A DNA stretch of 64,000 nucleotides from JABCYV01 sp963729325 (GTDB taxonomy: Bacteria; Acidobacteriota; Terriglobia; Terriglobales; Acidobacteriaceae), in the NCBI GenBank assembly GCA_963729325.1, contig CAVSNS010000051.1, positions 186,001-250,000 on the forward strand, read 5' to 3'. Position 1 is the first letter of the stretch; the number at the start of each line of letters is the position of its first letter. Shown here in pieces: positions 25,113 through 34,185 of this stretch. The notes below the pieces were generated by a model that was given only the letters and a program-made list of their open reading frames with translations, did no database searches and had not been told where the DNA came from. The translations under genes and the position numbers were made by a program.

Positions 25113-26170
25113 TGCCCTCGACCTCCAACCGTCGTAAACGCGTGATCAGCGGCACCCGGCCCACGGGCAAACTGCACCTTGGGAATTACGTCGGCGCTGT
25201 GAGCAATTGGGTGAAGATGCAGGACGAATATGAATGCTTTTTCTTCATCGCCGATTGGCACGCCCTGACCACGGACTACGCCGATACTTCCCAAGTGAAG
25301 CAGAATTCATTCGAAGTATTGGTGGATTTGCTGGCCGCAGGTCTCGATCCCGAGCATGACCGCTGCACGATTTTTCTGCAGTCGCACGTCCCGCAGCACG
25401 CCGAATTGCATCTGCTTTTCTCCATGATCACTCCGTTGGGCTGGCTGGAGCGCGTGCCAACGTACAAGGAACAGCGGGAAAACATCACAGAAAAGGACTT
25501 GAATACCTACGGATTCCTGGGTTATCCAGTGCTGCAGGCAGCGGACATCCTGATTTACAAGGGCGATTTCGTCCCCGTAGGCGAGGATCAAGTACCGCAT
25601 GTGGAATTGACCCGTGAAATCGCGCGCCGGTTCAACATGTTTTATAAGCGCAAAGGCCTGCATGTTTTCCCCGAGCCGCAACCGCTGTTGACTCCCGCTG
25701 CCAAGCTCCCCGGCACCGACGGCCGCAAAATGTCGAAATCCTACGGCAACACCATCCTGCTCACCGATCCCGAGCCCTTGGTGCGGCAGAAACTGAAGAC
25801 CATGGTGACAGACCCGGCGCGTGTCCGCCGCAGTGATCCCGGCAATCCTGATGTTTGTCCAGTGGGCGACTTGCACAAGATTTTCAGCGACCAAGCCACC
25901 CTGGCGAAAGTAAATGTGGGCTGCCGCACTGCGGGCATTGGATGCATCGAGTGCAAGGGCTGGGCCGCGGATGCCCTGGTTAGCATTCTTAATCCCATGC
26001 AGGAGCGGCGAAAGAAATATGAGGAGAATCCACGGCTCGCCTGGGATATTCTGGAGGCAGGCACGGCCCGAGCACGGGAGGTCGCAAGCGCCACTATGGC
26101 AGAAGTACGGGATGCCATGAGCATGTCGCTCGATTACGCGGCTTCCGGGAACACGGAGAGCGCGAAGTAG
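25112..26170 (+). CDS. trpS: tryptophanyl-tRNA synthetase
   Basis: A 352-residue class Ic synthetase that charges tRNA-Trp. The HIGH-type motif appears as PTGKLHLGNYVGA (about residues 17-29) and the KMSKS loop is exact in DGRKMSKSYGN (about 206-216). Trp-binding segments (FIADWHALT; GYPVLQAADILIY; VPVGEDQVPHVELTREIARRF) are all present. A Cys-rich stretch (VGCRTAGIGCIEC, about 269-281) is typical of the longer bacterial forms. Overlap with the M50 gene indicates a housekeeping operon continuing into scpA and scpB. Confidence 0.96.
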   Translation: MPSTSNRRKRVISGTRPTGKLHLGNYVGAVSNWVKMQDEYECFFFIADWHALTTDYADTSQVKQNSFEVLVDLLAAGLDPEHDRCTIFLQSHVPQHAELHLLFSMITPLGWLERVPTYKEQRENITEKDLNTYGFLGYPVLQAADILIYKGDFVPVGEDQVPHVELTREIARRFNMFYKRKGLHVFPEPQPLLTPAAKLPGTDGRKMSKSYGNTILLTDPEPLVRQKLKTMVTDPARVRRSDPGNPDVCPVGDLHKIFSDQATLAKVNVGCRTAGIGCIECKGWAADALVSILNPMQERRKKYEENPRLAWDILEAGTARAREVASATMAEVRDAMSMSLDYAASGNTESAK

Positions 26171-26187
26171 TTACGCATACGGTCACG

Positions 26188-27072
26188 ATGGCTCAGAATC
26201 TAAAATTTATACCCGACGAGAGCGCATCTCCTGCGGCGGATGGGCCGGAGCTCGCCGCCGTCCCTCGGATACAGCCCACGCAGAAGAAAAAAGAAGAAAG
26301 CGACTTTCCGTTCGCAGTCACGGTGCGGGATGTGTACGAGGGGCCGCTGGATCTGCTGCTCGACCTGATCCGCAAACAGGATATTGACATCTACGATATT
26401 CCCATCGCCAGGATCACGGCCCAGTACCTGGGGTACGTCGAGAAACTGCGCGAACTGGATGTGAACGTCGCCGCAGACTTCATCTACATGGCTGCTGTGC
26501 TGATTCATATCAAGTCGAAGCTGTTGTTGCCGCGTGATCCCGATGCGCCCGCCGATACCGAAGATGATCCGCGCTCGGAACTGGTAAATCGTTTGCTGGA
26601 GCATGAGAAGTTCAAGTCCGCGGCCCAGATGCTGATGCAGAAACAGCAAATTGAAGATGCGGTCTGGTCGAATCCGGCGATCAAAGACTTCATGGATGCC
26701 GAAGGTACCGATCCGGAGATCGCTGCGGACGCGATTGATCTGGTGAGAACCTTTCAGCAAATCATCGAGCGAGCGCGCTCCCGACCGATGATCCAGGTGG
26801 ACGAGGAGACGGTCACGGTCGGACAGATGATCGACTACTTGCGGCGGCGACTGGCGTTCGAAGAGCGGGCCATCAGCCTGAAGCAGTTGTTGCGCAACGT
26901 CAATTCACGCCCGGCGCTCGTGTGCATGTTTTTGGCGCTGCTCGAATTGGTGCGCTTGCAGGCAATTCAATTGCGTCAAGACCGTATGTTTGGCGATATC
27001 CTGCTGCGCCGGCACACCGAGTTCGAAAGTATCATCAGCGAGCAAGCCACGATACGGGACGATTGGCGTTAA
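26188..27072 (+). CDS. scpA: segregation and condensation protein A (kleisin)
   Basis: A 294-residue kleisin of the SMC-ScpAB condensin. The N-terminal domain is diagnostic: VYEGPLDLLLDLIRKQDIDI, IARITAQYLGYV and AADFIYMAAVLIHIKSKLLLP. The C-terminal winged helix (CMFLALLELVRLQAIQLRQ) binds the SMC cap. The first 40 residues are a variable Lys/Glu-rich leader. It lies 18 bases after trpS and upstream of scpB, the usual pairing. It acts on the nucleoid in chromosome segregation. Confidence 0.95.
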   Translation: MAQNLKFIPDESASPAADGPELAAVPRIQPTQKKKEESDFPFAVTVRDVYEGPLDLLLDLIRKQDIDIYDIPIARITAQYLGYVEKLRELDVNVAADFIYMAAVLIHIKSKLLLPRDPDAPADTEDDPRSELVNRLLEHEKFKSAAQMLMQKQQIEDAVWSNPAIKDFMDAEGTDPEIAADAIDLVRTFQQIIERARSRPMIQVDEETVTVGQMIDYLRRRLAFEERAISLKQLLRNVNSRPALVCMFLALLELVRLQAIQLRQDRMFGDILLRRHTEFESIISEQATIRDDWR

Positions 27073-27073
27073 A

Positions 27074-27092
27074 GAGCGGTTGGTGACCGCTC
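27074..27092 (+). terminator. hairpin between scpA and scpB, attenuator-like
   Basis: GAGCGGT (27074-27080) and ACCGCTC (27086-27092) form a perfect 7-base stem with a TGGTG loop, starting two bases after the scpA stop and followed by GTTGTTGTTGTT. The following T-content is only partial, so this is more likely a weak attenuator or mRNA stabiliser than a full terminator. Confidence 0.5.
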
Positions 27093-27123
27093 GTTGTTGT
27101 TGTTATCCAGAAGGCAGTTACTC

Positions 27124-27825
27124 ATGAGTCTTAAAGCTAAACTTGAAGCCATTATCTACGCGGCGGAAACGCCAATTACCCTGGACCACATTGTGCAATT
27201 GGTGAAGGAGTCGGTGATAGCCGAAGGTGCAGTCGATGATGCCGAGGTCAGATCCCGAGTCCGCGCGACGCTGGAAGAATTAGTAGCCGACTACAGCGTC
27301 TCCGACCACGGAGTAGAGGTCCGCCAGGTTGCTGGCGGATACCGGATATCCACCAAACCTGAGCATCACGATCAGGTGCGCGCATTCGCCAAGAGCCTGA
27401 AACCGCCAATTCGATTATCTCTGCCTGCATTGGAAACACTTGCGGTAATCGCCTACAAGCAACCTGTCACCGTGCCCGAGATCAGTGAGATTCGCGGCGT
27501 GGATTCGAGCGGAGTGATTGGCACGCTGCTTGATCGTAAGCTGATCACGACCAGTGGTCGCAAGGCGGTCATCGGTCGCCCCATTCTGTATAAAACCACC
27601 AAGGAGTTCCTGCTGCGCTTCGGGCTGAAGGACGTAGGCGAACTGCCCAGCATGGAAGAGTTCGAAAAGCTGGTGGCGGAGTCGTTTCAGGGCGATCTGT
27701 TGCCGGTCGGAGAATCCGCCAATGGCGAGGCGCAACAGGATAGTCCGCGTCCCGCTTCGCATGAAGTTTCGTCTGAACAGGATTGCGAACTGGCACCCAG
27801 CGGCGAAAGCGACCCGGCTGCCTGA
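27124..27825 (+). CDS. scpB: segregation and condensation protein B
   Basis: About 233 residues. MSLKAKLEAIIYAAETPITLD and LSLPALETLAVIAYKQPVTVPEI are the classic ScpB winged-helix signatures; the middle has VAGGYRISTKPEH. The last ~45 residues (GEAQQDSPRPASHEVS) are a low-complexity tail. The ATG at 27124 is preferred because homology begins there, though the frame opens at 27094. It partners with scpA upstream. The pseudouridine synthase gene begins 34 bases downstream. Confidence 0.94.
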   Translation: MSLKAKLEAIIYAAETPITLDHIVQLVKESVIAEGAVDDAEVRSRVRATLEELVADYSVSDHGVEVRQVAGGYRISTKPEHHDQVRAFAKSLKPPIRLSLPALETLAVIAYKQPVTVPEISEIRGVDSSGVIGTLLDRKLITTSGRKAVIGRPILYKTTKEFLLRFGLKDVGELPSMEEFEKLVAESFQGDLLPVGESANGEAQQDSPRPASHEVSSEQDCELAPSGESDPAA

Positions 27826-27858
27826 GCCAGCGCACAGATTCCGGTTTCATCAATCATT

Positions 27859-28590
27859 ATGCCCGCCGAACGCCTTCAAAAAATTATCGCCGCCGCTGGC
27901 ATTGCGTCACGCCGCAAAGCCGAGCAATTGATTACTGGCGGGCTGGTTTCAGTCAACGGACACGCAGTCACGGAATTGGGTAGCAAGGCTGATCCCGAAC
28001 GCGATCACATTCGCGTGAATGGAAAACTGCTGCATGGGCCTGAGCGACATGTTTATCTGCTGATGAACAAGCCGAAGGGATACGTGACCACGCTGCGCGA
28101 TCCTGAGGGCCGTCCGACGGTGATGGACTTGCTTCGTGGCGTGGGAGCTCGCGTTTATCCGGTTGGACGTCTGGATTATGCCAGCGAGGGTCTGTTGTTG
28201 CTCACTAACGATGGAGAGTTTGCCAATTTCCTGATGAAGGCCGCCTCCCATGTTGCCAAGACTTATATGGTGAAGGTTGCGGGGACACCTGATACGAAGG
28301 CGTTGGCTAGGCTGCGCGAGGGCCTTTTTATCGCTACGGACCGCGGCCGGCGAGTGAAAACCGCCCCCGCAAAGATTAAGCCCATCCGCGAATCAGACAA
28401 TCCCTGGTACGAGGTTACGTTGCTCGAAGGACGAAATCGTCAGATTCGGCGCATGTTCGAAGAGATTGGGCACCACGTGGAGAAGATCAAGCGAGTGCGC
28501 TACGGCCCGCTGGAACTGGATGTGCACCCAGGAAAATTCCGGCGACTCACTCCCCAGGAAGTTGCCCGGCTGAAATCGGCAGCCAAGTAG
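27859..28590 (+). CDS. rluB: RluB/RsuA-family rRNA pseudouridine synthase
   Basis: A 243-residue enzyme. The N-terminal S4 RNA-binding domain (ERLQKIIAAAGIASRRKAEQ, about residues 4-23) is followed by the catalytic domain. The catalytic Asp lies in VGRLDYASEGLLLLTNDG (about 99-116). MNKPKGYVTT and LLEGRNRQIRRMFEEIGH are the other family blocks. It probably isomerises a uridine of 23S rRNA. The scpB-rluB order is a widespread arrangement. RsuA versus RluB cannot be separated with certainty. Confidence 0.92.
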   Translation: MPAERLQKIIAAAGIASRRKAEQLITGGLVSVNGHAVTELGSKADPERDHIRVNGKLLHGPERHVYLLMNKPKGYVTTLRDPEGRPTVMDLLRGVGARVYPVGRLDYASEGLLLLTNDGEFANFLMKAASHVAKTYMVKVAGTPDTKALARLREGLFIATDRGRRVKTAPAKIKPIRESDNPWYEVTLLEGRNRQIRRMFEEIGHHVEKIKRVRYGPLELDVHPGKFRRLTPQEVARLKSAAK

Positions 28591-28625
28591 CGTCAAGTCG
28601 CAGCCCCAGACAACAGGAGAGCCGC

Positions 28626-29657
28626 GTGAACCTGATCAAAATGGCCTCCAACGAAAATCCTTATGGCCCATCGCCCCGCGCGGTGGCCGCGATGCGCGCC
28701 GTGCTCGCCAAGTGCAATTTCTATCCGGATAATGATGCTACCGAATTGCAGGCCAGGCTGGCGAAGTTATACCAAGTGCAACCCGAGCAGGTCGTGGTGG
28801 CCGCCGGGTTAACCGCGTTGCTGGAAACCATTGCCCGCACCCTTTTATTGCCAGGGTTGAATGCGATCACCAGCGAGCGTTCGTTTATCGTCTATCCCAT
28901 TGCCACGAGAGCGGCAGGAGGGCAGTTGATCGAGGTCCCGATGCATGACAACGGCTTCGATCTCGATGCCATTGCGGCCGCGATAGACCGCAATACCCGG
29001 ATTGTTTTTTTGGCGAATCCCAACAATCCCACAGGCAGTATGGTGCCAGCGCATGAGGTAGATCGCTTCCTGCAGAAAATACCTGCACATGTCATGGTAG
29101 TGCTGGATGAAGCTTATTACGATTTCGCCCAACACTTCGCCGGCTTGCGGGGCGTCGATTACTCCCACTCGCTTGATTATGTGCGCCATAACCACAACGT
29201 CGTGGTGCTGCGAACCTTCTCCAAAGCCCATGGACTGGCGGGGGTAAGAGTGGGGTATGGCGTGGGCCCGGCCGAATTCATATCTTCTCTGGCACACATG
29301 CGCACGATATTTTCCGTTTCCGTATTAGCGCAGGCTGCCGCCATGGCGGCGATTGAAGATGAGGCTCATATTCGCCAGACGATCGAAAATAATGCGGCGC
29401 AAGCGGAAGTTCTCGTTCGGGCAATGTCCGACTTGGGCTATCGCGTGGCACCAACCTGGGCCAACTTTCTCTATTGCGAACTAAGGGAAGACGCTGCCAG
29501 CGTCGCCAGACGCATGCAGGCTGAGGGCGTGGCTATTCTGCCCTTGGGAGCATACGGTGCGCCCACGGCAATCCGCGTCACGATTGGCAAGCCGGAGCAG
29601 AACGAGATCTTTGTGAATGCGTTTAGGAAGGTAATGGCCCACGCGACCGTCAGGTAA
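28626..29657 (+). CDS. hisC: histidinol-phosphate aminotransferase family protein, short N-terminus
   Basis: A 343-residue fold-type I PLP enzyme. It starts MNLIKMASNENPYGPSP, which is the conserved substrate-lid region usually found about 30 residues into HisC proteins. A GTG with AGGAG at 28615-28619 marks this as the real start. PLP contacts include FLANPNNPTG, VLDEAYYDF and the Schiff-base Lys in LRTFSKAHGLAGVRVGYG. The family transfers amino groups to imidazole-acetol phosphate, but paralogues act on aromatic amino acids. No other his gene is nearby, so the symbol is provisional. Confidence 0.85.
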   Translation: MNLIKMASNENPYGPSPRAVAAMRAVLAKCNFYPDNDATELQARLAKLYQVQPEQVVVAAGLTALLETIARTLLLPGLNAITSERSFIVYPIATRAAGGQLIEVPMHDNGFDLDAIAAAIDRNTRIVFLANPNNPTGSMVPAHEVDRFLQKIPAHVMVVLDEAYYDFAQHFAGLRGVDYSHSLDYVRHNHNVVVLRTFSKAHGLAGVRVGYGVGPAEFISSLAHMRTIFSVSVLAQAAAMAAIEDEAHIRQTIENNAAQAEVLVRAMSDLGYRVAPTWANFLYCELREDAASVARRMQAEGVAILPLGAYGAPTAIRVTIGKPEQNEIFVNAFRKVMAHATVR

Positions 29658-29677
29658 GGGCTGGCTTTCGAGCTCGC

Positions 29678-30703
29678 TCAGGTTCCGCTCATCATCGGCA
29701 ATCGGGCTGCGCCATAGAGACCAGCGTCACTGCCCAGAAGAGCCAGCGTGACAATCGTTGTGGTTGGACCGCCGGGTTCAACTTGCGCTGATGCACCTTG
29801 TCCATCGGCTGTGCCTGAGGGAGGAGCCGTTGCCGCATAAACCATCGAGCGTCGTCGCAGTTCCTCAAAGACGACCGGAGCGAACGCCTCCCAGGCGCTG
29901 GAGACGCCTCCGCCCACAACATACATTGGAAGATTGAGCGCGTTCACCAGGTCTGCGAGGGCCATTCCGAGAGCGTGCCCGACCCGGCGGAAGATTTTCT
30001 TGGCCTCCTCGTCTCCCTGAATGGCCAGGTTGTAGACCGCCTTAGCACTGAATTCGGGATCGGAACTTGCAGCTCGCGACAACCCGGGCGCGGCCCCGCT
30101 TGCAATGGATTCCCGTGCCATCCTTACAATAGCGGTGGCGGAAGCGTATCGCTCCAGGCAGCCCCGATTGCCGCAAGGACATGGCACTCCTTCCGGATCG
30201 ACGGTAATGTGGCCGAACTCGCCGGCCATGCCTGTCATGCCGTGCCAGATGCGTCTGCCCAACACCAGGCCACCGCCCACGCCGGTGCCAAGCGTCAGCA
30301 TGGCCATGTCATCCGCATCGCGGGCGGCGCCAAGCCAGCTCTCGCCCAAGGCGGCGGCGTTGGCATCGTTCTCAAGAATTACTCGCGTACCCAAGCGATG
30401 CTCGATCTCCGCCCGCACCGGCACCCCGGCCCAACCCGGAAGATTCGGCGACTCGCGCAGCATGCCGGTTTTCATATCGATGATTCCGGGCACCCCGATC
30501 CCGATCCCGTGTAACGACCCGGCGCTCTCGTGCTTTCCGCTCAAGTCGCGGACGGCCTCACACATTCTGTCGATAACGTGATCCTTGCCCAGGGCTACTC
30601 TGGTTCCGAGAGTAATTTTTTCGAGAAGATGTCCGTGTTCATCCACCGCTGCAATGCGCAGGTTGGTTCCGCCAAGATCGACCCCGATGGAGAAGTTCGG
30701 CAT
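29678..30703 (-). CDS. ROK-family sugar kinase (glucokinase-like)
   Basis: A 341-residue ROK kinase. The ATP phosphate-binding loop is IGVDLGGTNLRIAAVD at the N-terminus. The ROK zinc-binding cluster is CPCGNRGCLERYAS (about residues 173-186), and catalytic Asp is in LENDANAAALGE. LTLGTGVGGGLV is the second phosphate motif. Such proteins are often glucose or N-acetylhexosamine kinases. It is convergent with hisC. A low-complexity insertion (ATAPPSGTADGQGASAQVEP) near residues 290-310 is unusual for the family. Confidence 0.88.
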   Translation of the reverse strand: MPNFSIGVDLGGTNLRIAAVDEHGHLLEKITLGTRVALGKDHVIDRMCEAVRDLSGKHESAGSLHGIGIGVPGIIDMKTGMLRESPNLPGWAGVPVRAEIEHRLGTRVILENDANAAALGESWLGAARDADDMAMLTLGTGVGGGLVLGRRIWHGMTGMAGEFGHITVDPEGVPCPCGNRGCLERYASATAIVRMARESIASGAAPGLSRAASSDPEFSAKAVYNLAIQGDEEAKKIFRRVGHALGMALADLVNALNLPMYVVGGGVSSAWEAFAPVVFEELRRRSMVYAATAPPSGTADGQGASAQVEPGGPTTTIVTLALLGSDAGLYGAARLPMMSGT

Positions 30704-30815
30704 AAGCAGATTTCTCAGACTAATATCACGAATTTTCGATTGCCAATCGACAATTCTTCAGAGTCGCGGCGGACGCAGTCGCAATCTGCGATGGGATTCA
30801 GAAATAATCGGAGCT

Positions 30816-31705
30816 CTACTTCTGGCACTTCGGACAATAGTGGCTGCTACGTCCTGCGATGACCACGCGCTTAATGGGAGTCTTGCACACCAGGCAGGGC
30901 TCGCCTTCCCGGCCGTAAACCCGGTGTTGCAATTGAAAGGAGCCCTCGTCCCCGTCGGCGTCCACGTAGTCTGAAACGGAGGAACCGCCAAGCGCGATGG
31001 CCTCTTTCAACACCTCCTGGACTGCGAGGTAAAGCCGGCGCAGTTCCTCGCGGGTAAGCGAGGCAGCACGGCGCCGCGGCCGGACGCCTGCCCGGAAAAG
31101 CGATTCGTCGGCGTAGATGTTGCCCACACCACGCAGCAATTTCTGGTTCAGTAAGGCGCTCTTGATCGGGGTTTTGCGGGCCCGGAACAGGCTGACGAAC
31201 CGCTCCAGTTCCACCTCGAGTGGCTCGGAGCCCTCGGCTTCAAAACCATGCGCGACGCTGAGCCGTCCGAAACGACGGGGATCGACAAAGCGTAATTCCC
31301 GACCGGAAGCGAGTCGAACAATGGCATGAGTGTGCTTCGCCACCTCGGCCTGGGGTTCCGAGATCACGATGCGCCCGGTCATGCCCAAATGAACGATCCA
31401 CTGCGCCTGACGCAATGTATGGGCGCGAGCGTCCTCGCTCGTGCTGGTAGGGATTTCCGCCGCATCTTGCCTTTCGCGGCCAGAGGCGGCCGCGCTACAC
31501 CGTTTTGCTCCAAATCAAAAACGATGTGTTTTCCTACCCGCCGTACTCCGGCAATGCGCCGGAACTCCAGCGTAGCCGCAATTTCTGCCGCCGGGGACTT
31601 CAGGGGCTCGGGCTTTGATCCCAGCCAGACCGATTCGATCACGTCGCCGGTTACGCGCTGGGCTAGTCCGCGGGCAATAGTCTCGACTTCAGGCAGCTCG
31701 GGCAT
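30816..31705 (-). CDS. mutM: formamidopyrimidine-DNA glycosylase interrupted by a palindromic repeat
   Basis: Fpg/MutM excises oxidised purines such as 8-oxoguanine. The N-terminal part (31705 downward) has the catalytic PELPEVETIARGL, with Pro2 and Glu3. The C-terminal part carries LLNQKLLRGVGNIYADESLF (H2TH) and the zinc finger CLVC...CPKC. Between VFDLEQNG and QAQWIVHLGMTGR lies about 89 bp of foreign sequence (31410-31498) made of two hairpins. The frame stays open through it, then is out of phase. Removing 89 bp gives a 266-residue enzyme of normal length. This copy may be inactive, or may be tolerated if the true insert is in phase. Confidence 0.85.
31410..31498. repeat. palindromic element inserted inside mutM
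   Basis: Two hairpins define it: CGAGCG/CGCTCG with a TCCT loop (31426-31441), and CGCGGCC/GGCCGCG with a 6-base loop (31475-31494). The style (GC-rich arms, 'GCGCGG...' tail) matches intergenic fragments at 6247-6261 and about 33818-33836. The boundaries are set by where Fpg homology stops and resumes, so they are good to a few bases. No terminal repeat pair or coding capacity of its own. Confidence 0.75.
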
Positions 31706-32161
31706 GGCGAAAACAGTCTACAGCCCCAGGCCGTGGCTCGTCAGTTGGCTCCGGGAAGGGAGAGGCTTCTTCCGCTCGTTGGCGACCGGTTGGCTAGTCG
31801 TGCGGCTTGATTTAACCGGCAGCCCCTTTGCAGCACTTCGCGCGACCTTAGCGTTCTTTGCGGTTAACTTCATAACCAGATTTAACCGCAATGTTCGCAA
31901 AGAAGAGCCGCCTAGAGCGCAAAGCAAAGCCCAGAGCTGGGATCTTGAAACTGCACCGTTGACGATCTGCAGCCTCATTGCCCAGCCTCACCCCGTCAAG
32001 GTATCATTACCAGTACACATCTGCTCCGCTCTTATCCCTGTAATTTTGCAACTGCGTGGTTTCTCGCGGGCAACGAGTGTGTGCGACCGCGCCATGCATC
32101 CGGCCTAGCTCGAGCGGAGTCGAAGCAACGGGGGCGCGATCCTGCTTCACGGAGAGGACTT
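31706..32161. other. gene-free region upstream of purA with an imperfect inverted repeat
   Basis: This 456-base gap between divergent mutM and purA holds no convincing gene. It contains an inverted pair: CCTTAGCGTTCTTTGCGGTTAA (31847-31868, shortened here to its core TTCTTTGCGGTTAA) and TTTAACCGCAATGTTCGCAA (31880-31899). This is a common intergenic repeat style. The purA promoter must lie in the last 200 bases but no clear -35/-10 pair was identified. Confidence 0.55.
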
Positions 32162-33508
32162 GTGAGGAAAGGTAAGACGGCGGTCATCGTCGGCGCGCAA
32201 TGGGGCGACGAGGGCAAGGGGAAGATTGTCGACGTTCTCTCGGAGAATTTCTCGATCGTGGCTCGCTATGCGGGTGGGCACAATGCTGGCCATACCGTTA
32301 TCATCAACGGCACGAAATTCGTTCTGCAGTTGGTGCCGTGCGGCGTGCTGCGTCCGCAGTGCCGAAGCGTAATCGGCAACGGCGTGGTGCTCGATCCGAT
32401 GGCCTTCCTCAAAGAAGTTGGCGCGCTGCGGCAGGCCGGGGTAAAAGTGGACGGCAGCCTGTTCGTCAGTAACCGCGCCCACGTGATCCTGCCTTACCAC
32501 CGCATGATCGAACTGGCCTCGGAAAATGCGCCCGGACGAGTAAAGATTGGCACCACTTCGCGGGGCATTGGACCGGCCTACGAAGACAAGATGGGGCGCC
32601 GCGGTCTGCGGGTGGCCGACCTCCTCGATCTCAAGCTGCTCAAAACCCACATCGAGAATGCATGTCGCGAGAAGAATATGATCGCGCACGCGCTATTCAA
32701 CTCCGAGCCGCTCGACCCGGACAAAATGTATCAAGAGTATGCTGACGCGTCGGCCAAGGTCGCGCCGTTCGTGTGTGATACCGCCGCGTTGCTGAACCAG
32801 GCTTTGGCGGAAGGGGAGTCCATCGTATTCGAAGGCGCGCAGGGTACGATGCTCGATATCGATCACGGCACCTATCCTTTTGTGACTTCTTCGAGCGCCA
32901 CCTCAGGGGGAGCTGCGACCGGAACCGGCGTTGCTCCCTCGGCGATCGACACCGTGATCGGAGTCACCAAAGCCTACTGCACCCGCGTAGGTGGTGGGCC
33001 GTTCCCCAGCGAGGCGCTCGATGCCGCCGGTGAGATCCTTCGCGCACGCGGCAACGAATATGGCGCGGTGACCGGGCGTCCGCGACGTTGCGGTTGGCTT
33101 GATTTGCCACTCCTGCGCTACGCTGGCATGATTAATGGCATCGCGTGGCTGGTGGTGACCAAGCTTGATGTGCTGGATGAGCTGGCTGAGATTCCGGTCT
33201 GTGTGGGATACAAGATCAACGGCAAGCCGATTATGGAAATTCCGGCGCATGCCAGCGGCTATGATCGCCTCGAATGTGTGTACCGAACTATGCCCGGCTG
33301 GAGGACTTCTACCCAGGGAATCACGCAAATGGAGAAGCTGCCGAAGGCAGCTCGCCAGTATTTGAGCTTCTTGGAGAAAGAGAGTGGCGCTCGGATCGGG
33401 ATGGTCTCCACCGGCCCAGGACGTGAGCAGACCATATTAGTGGACGATTTTGCCCGGCAGTTGAGATCGCTCACCGAGCGGAAAACCAGGGCGCAGGTCG
33501 AGGCTTAG
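32162..33508 (+). CDS. purA: adenylosuccinate synthetase
   Basis: About 448 residues from a GTG at 32162, preceded by GGAGAGG. It converts IMP, aspartate and GTP to adenylosuccinate, the first step of AMP synthesis. Signatures: VIVGAQWGDEGKGKIVD (GTP P-loop and catalytic Asp), GGHNAGHTV (catalytic His), GTTSRGIGPAYEDK, FEGAQGTMLDIDHGTYPFVT and TKLDVLDEL. The frame opens at 32081, but homology starts at 32162. The protein is complete. A small monooxygenase gene follows after 15 bases. Confidence 0.97.
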   Translation: MRKGKTAVIVGAQWGDEGKGKIVDVLSENFSIVARYAGGHNAGHTVIINGTKFVLQLVPCGVLRPQCRSVIGNGVVLDPMAFLKEVGALRQAGVKVDGSLFVSNRAHVILPYHRMIELASENAPGRVKIGTTSRGIGPAYEDKMGRRGLRVADLLDLKLLKTHIENACREKNMIAHALFNSEPLDPDKMYQEYADASAKVAPFVCDTAALLNQALAEGESIVFEGAQGTMLDIDHGTYPFVTSSSATSGGAATGTGVAPSAIDTVIGVTKAYCTRVGGGPFPSEALDAAGEILRARGNEYGAVTGRPRRCGWLDLPLLRYAGMINGIAWLVVTKLDVLDELAEIPVCVGYKINGKPIMEIPAHASGYDRLECVYRTMPGWRTSTQGITQMEKLPKAARQYLSFLEKESGARIGMVSTGPGREQTILVDDFARQLRSLTERKTRAQVEA

Positions 33509-33523
33509 CGAACGGAGCGAGTA

Positions 33524-33811
33524 ATGGTAGTTCTGGCGGTAACCTGGATGGCGAAAATAGGTCGTGAGGCGGAAGTCGTCAGCATCTTTTCAGCGCTGAC
33601 GGAGGAATCCCGCAAAGAAGCGGGTTGCGTTACCTACCAGGTTCACCGGCACAAGACCGAGCCCCGTCGCTTTTTTATCTACGAGCAATATAAAGACGAC
33701 GCCGCGCTTGAAGCCCACCGCGCCGCTCCCCACTTCTTAAAATACGCGAAGAAGGAATTGCCCAAAATCGCCGACAGAGTGGAAGGCCACTTGTACGAGC
33801 CATTAGGGTGA
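33524..33811 (+). CDS. antibiotic-biosynthesis-monooxygenase (ABM) domain protein, YgiN-like
   Basis: A 95-residue single-domain ABM protein with a dimeric alpha-beta barrel fold. Diagnostic blocks are LAVTWMAKIGREAEVVSIF, EAGCVTYQVHRHKTEPRRF and FFIYEQYKDDAALEAHRAAP. Members include quinol monooxygenases and heme-degrading enzymes without a bound cofactor. It starts 15 bases after purA with GAACGGAG as ribosome site, so it is probably co-transcribed. Substrate unknown. Confidence 0.87.
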   Translation: MVVLAVTWMAKIGREAEVVSIFSALTEESRKEAGCVTYQVHRHKTEPRRFFIYEQYKDDAALEAHRAAPHFLKYAKKELPKIADRVEGHLYEPLG

Positions 33812-33846
33812 TTGAGCGGCGCGGGCGCCCTCGCCCACGAATTTCC

Positions 33847-34035
33847 TCATCCCTTATCCGCCATCAGCACACCGCCCGAAGCATAACTTTCCTTAGTCAC
33901 TTCATGGAAAGCTACGATGATCGATTCACGTCGAGCGCCAGCTTCTTCCACCATAGCGTCCGTAATGCGTTTCGCTAGCTTGCGTTTCTGGTCAATCGTA
34001 CGGCCGGTCAGCATTGTGATCTGAACCATCGGCAT
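33847..34035 (-). CDS. 4-oxalocrotonate tautomerase-family protein
   Basis: A 62-residue tautomerase. The start at 34035 gives MPMVQITMLTGR, so removal of Met exposes the catalytic N-terminal Pro required by the family; starting at 34044 would bury it. KRKLAKRITDAMVEE is the conserved helix and IIVAFHEVTKESYASGG carries the Arg/Phe-equivalent region. The natural substrate is unknown. It is convergent with the ABM gene and stands alone on this strand. Confidence 0.88.
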   Translation of the reverse strand: MPMVQITMLTGRTIDQKRKLAKRITDAMVEEAGARRESIIVAFHEVTKESYASGGVLMADKG

Positions 34036-34185
34036 AGATGACACCTGTCTTTAGTCGTTCGTTTCAATTGCTAAGTCGTGAATTGATTCTCTCGGAGGAA
34101 ATCAAGTTAGCTCATGTCGTCCAGAAATATGTCGTGACTTCACTTACCCCTTGACATTCGCCTTCCATTCGCCCAGAATCGCGGC

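Noticed and set aside
34060..34185. A LexA box in front of lexA
   Set aside because: No convincing palindrome of a known LexA type was found; only a possible TTGACA -35 box is visible.
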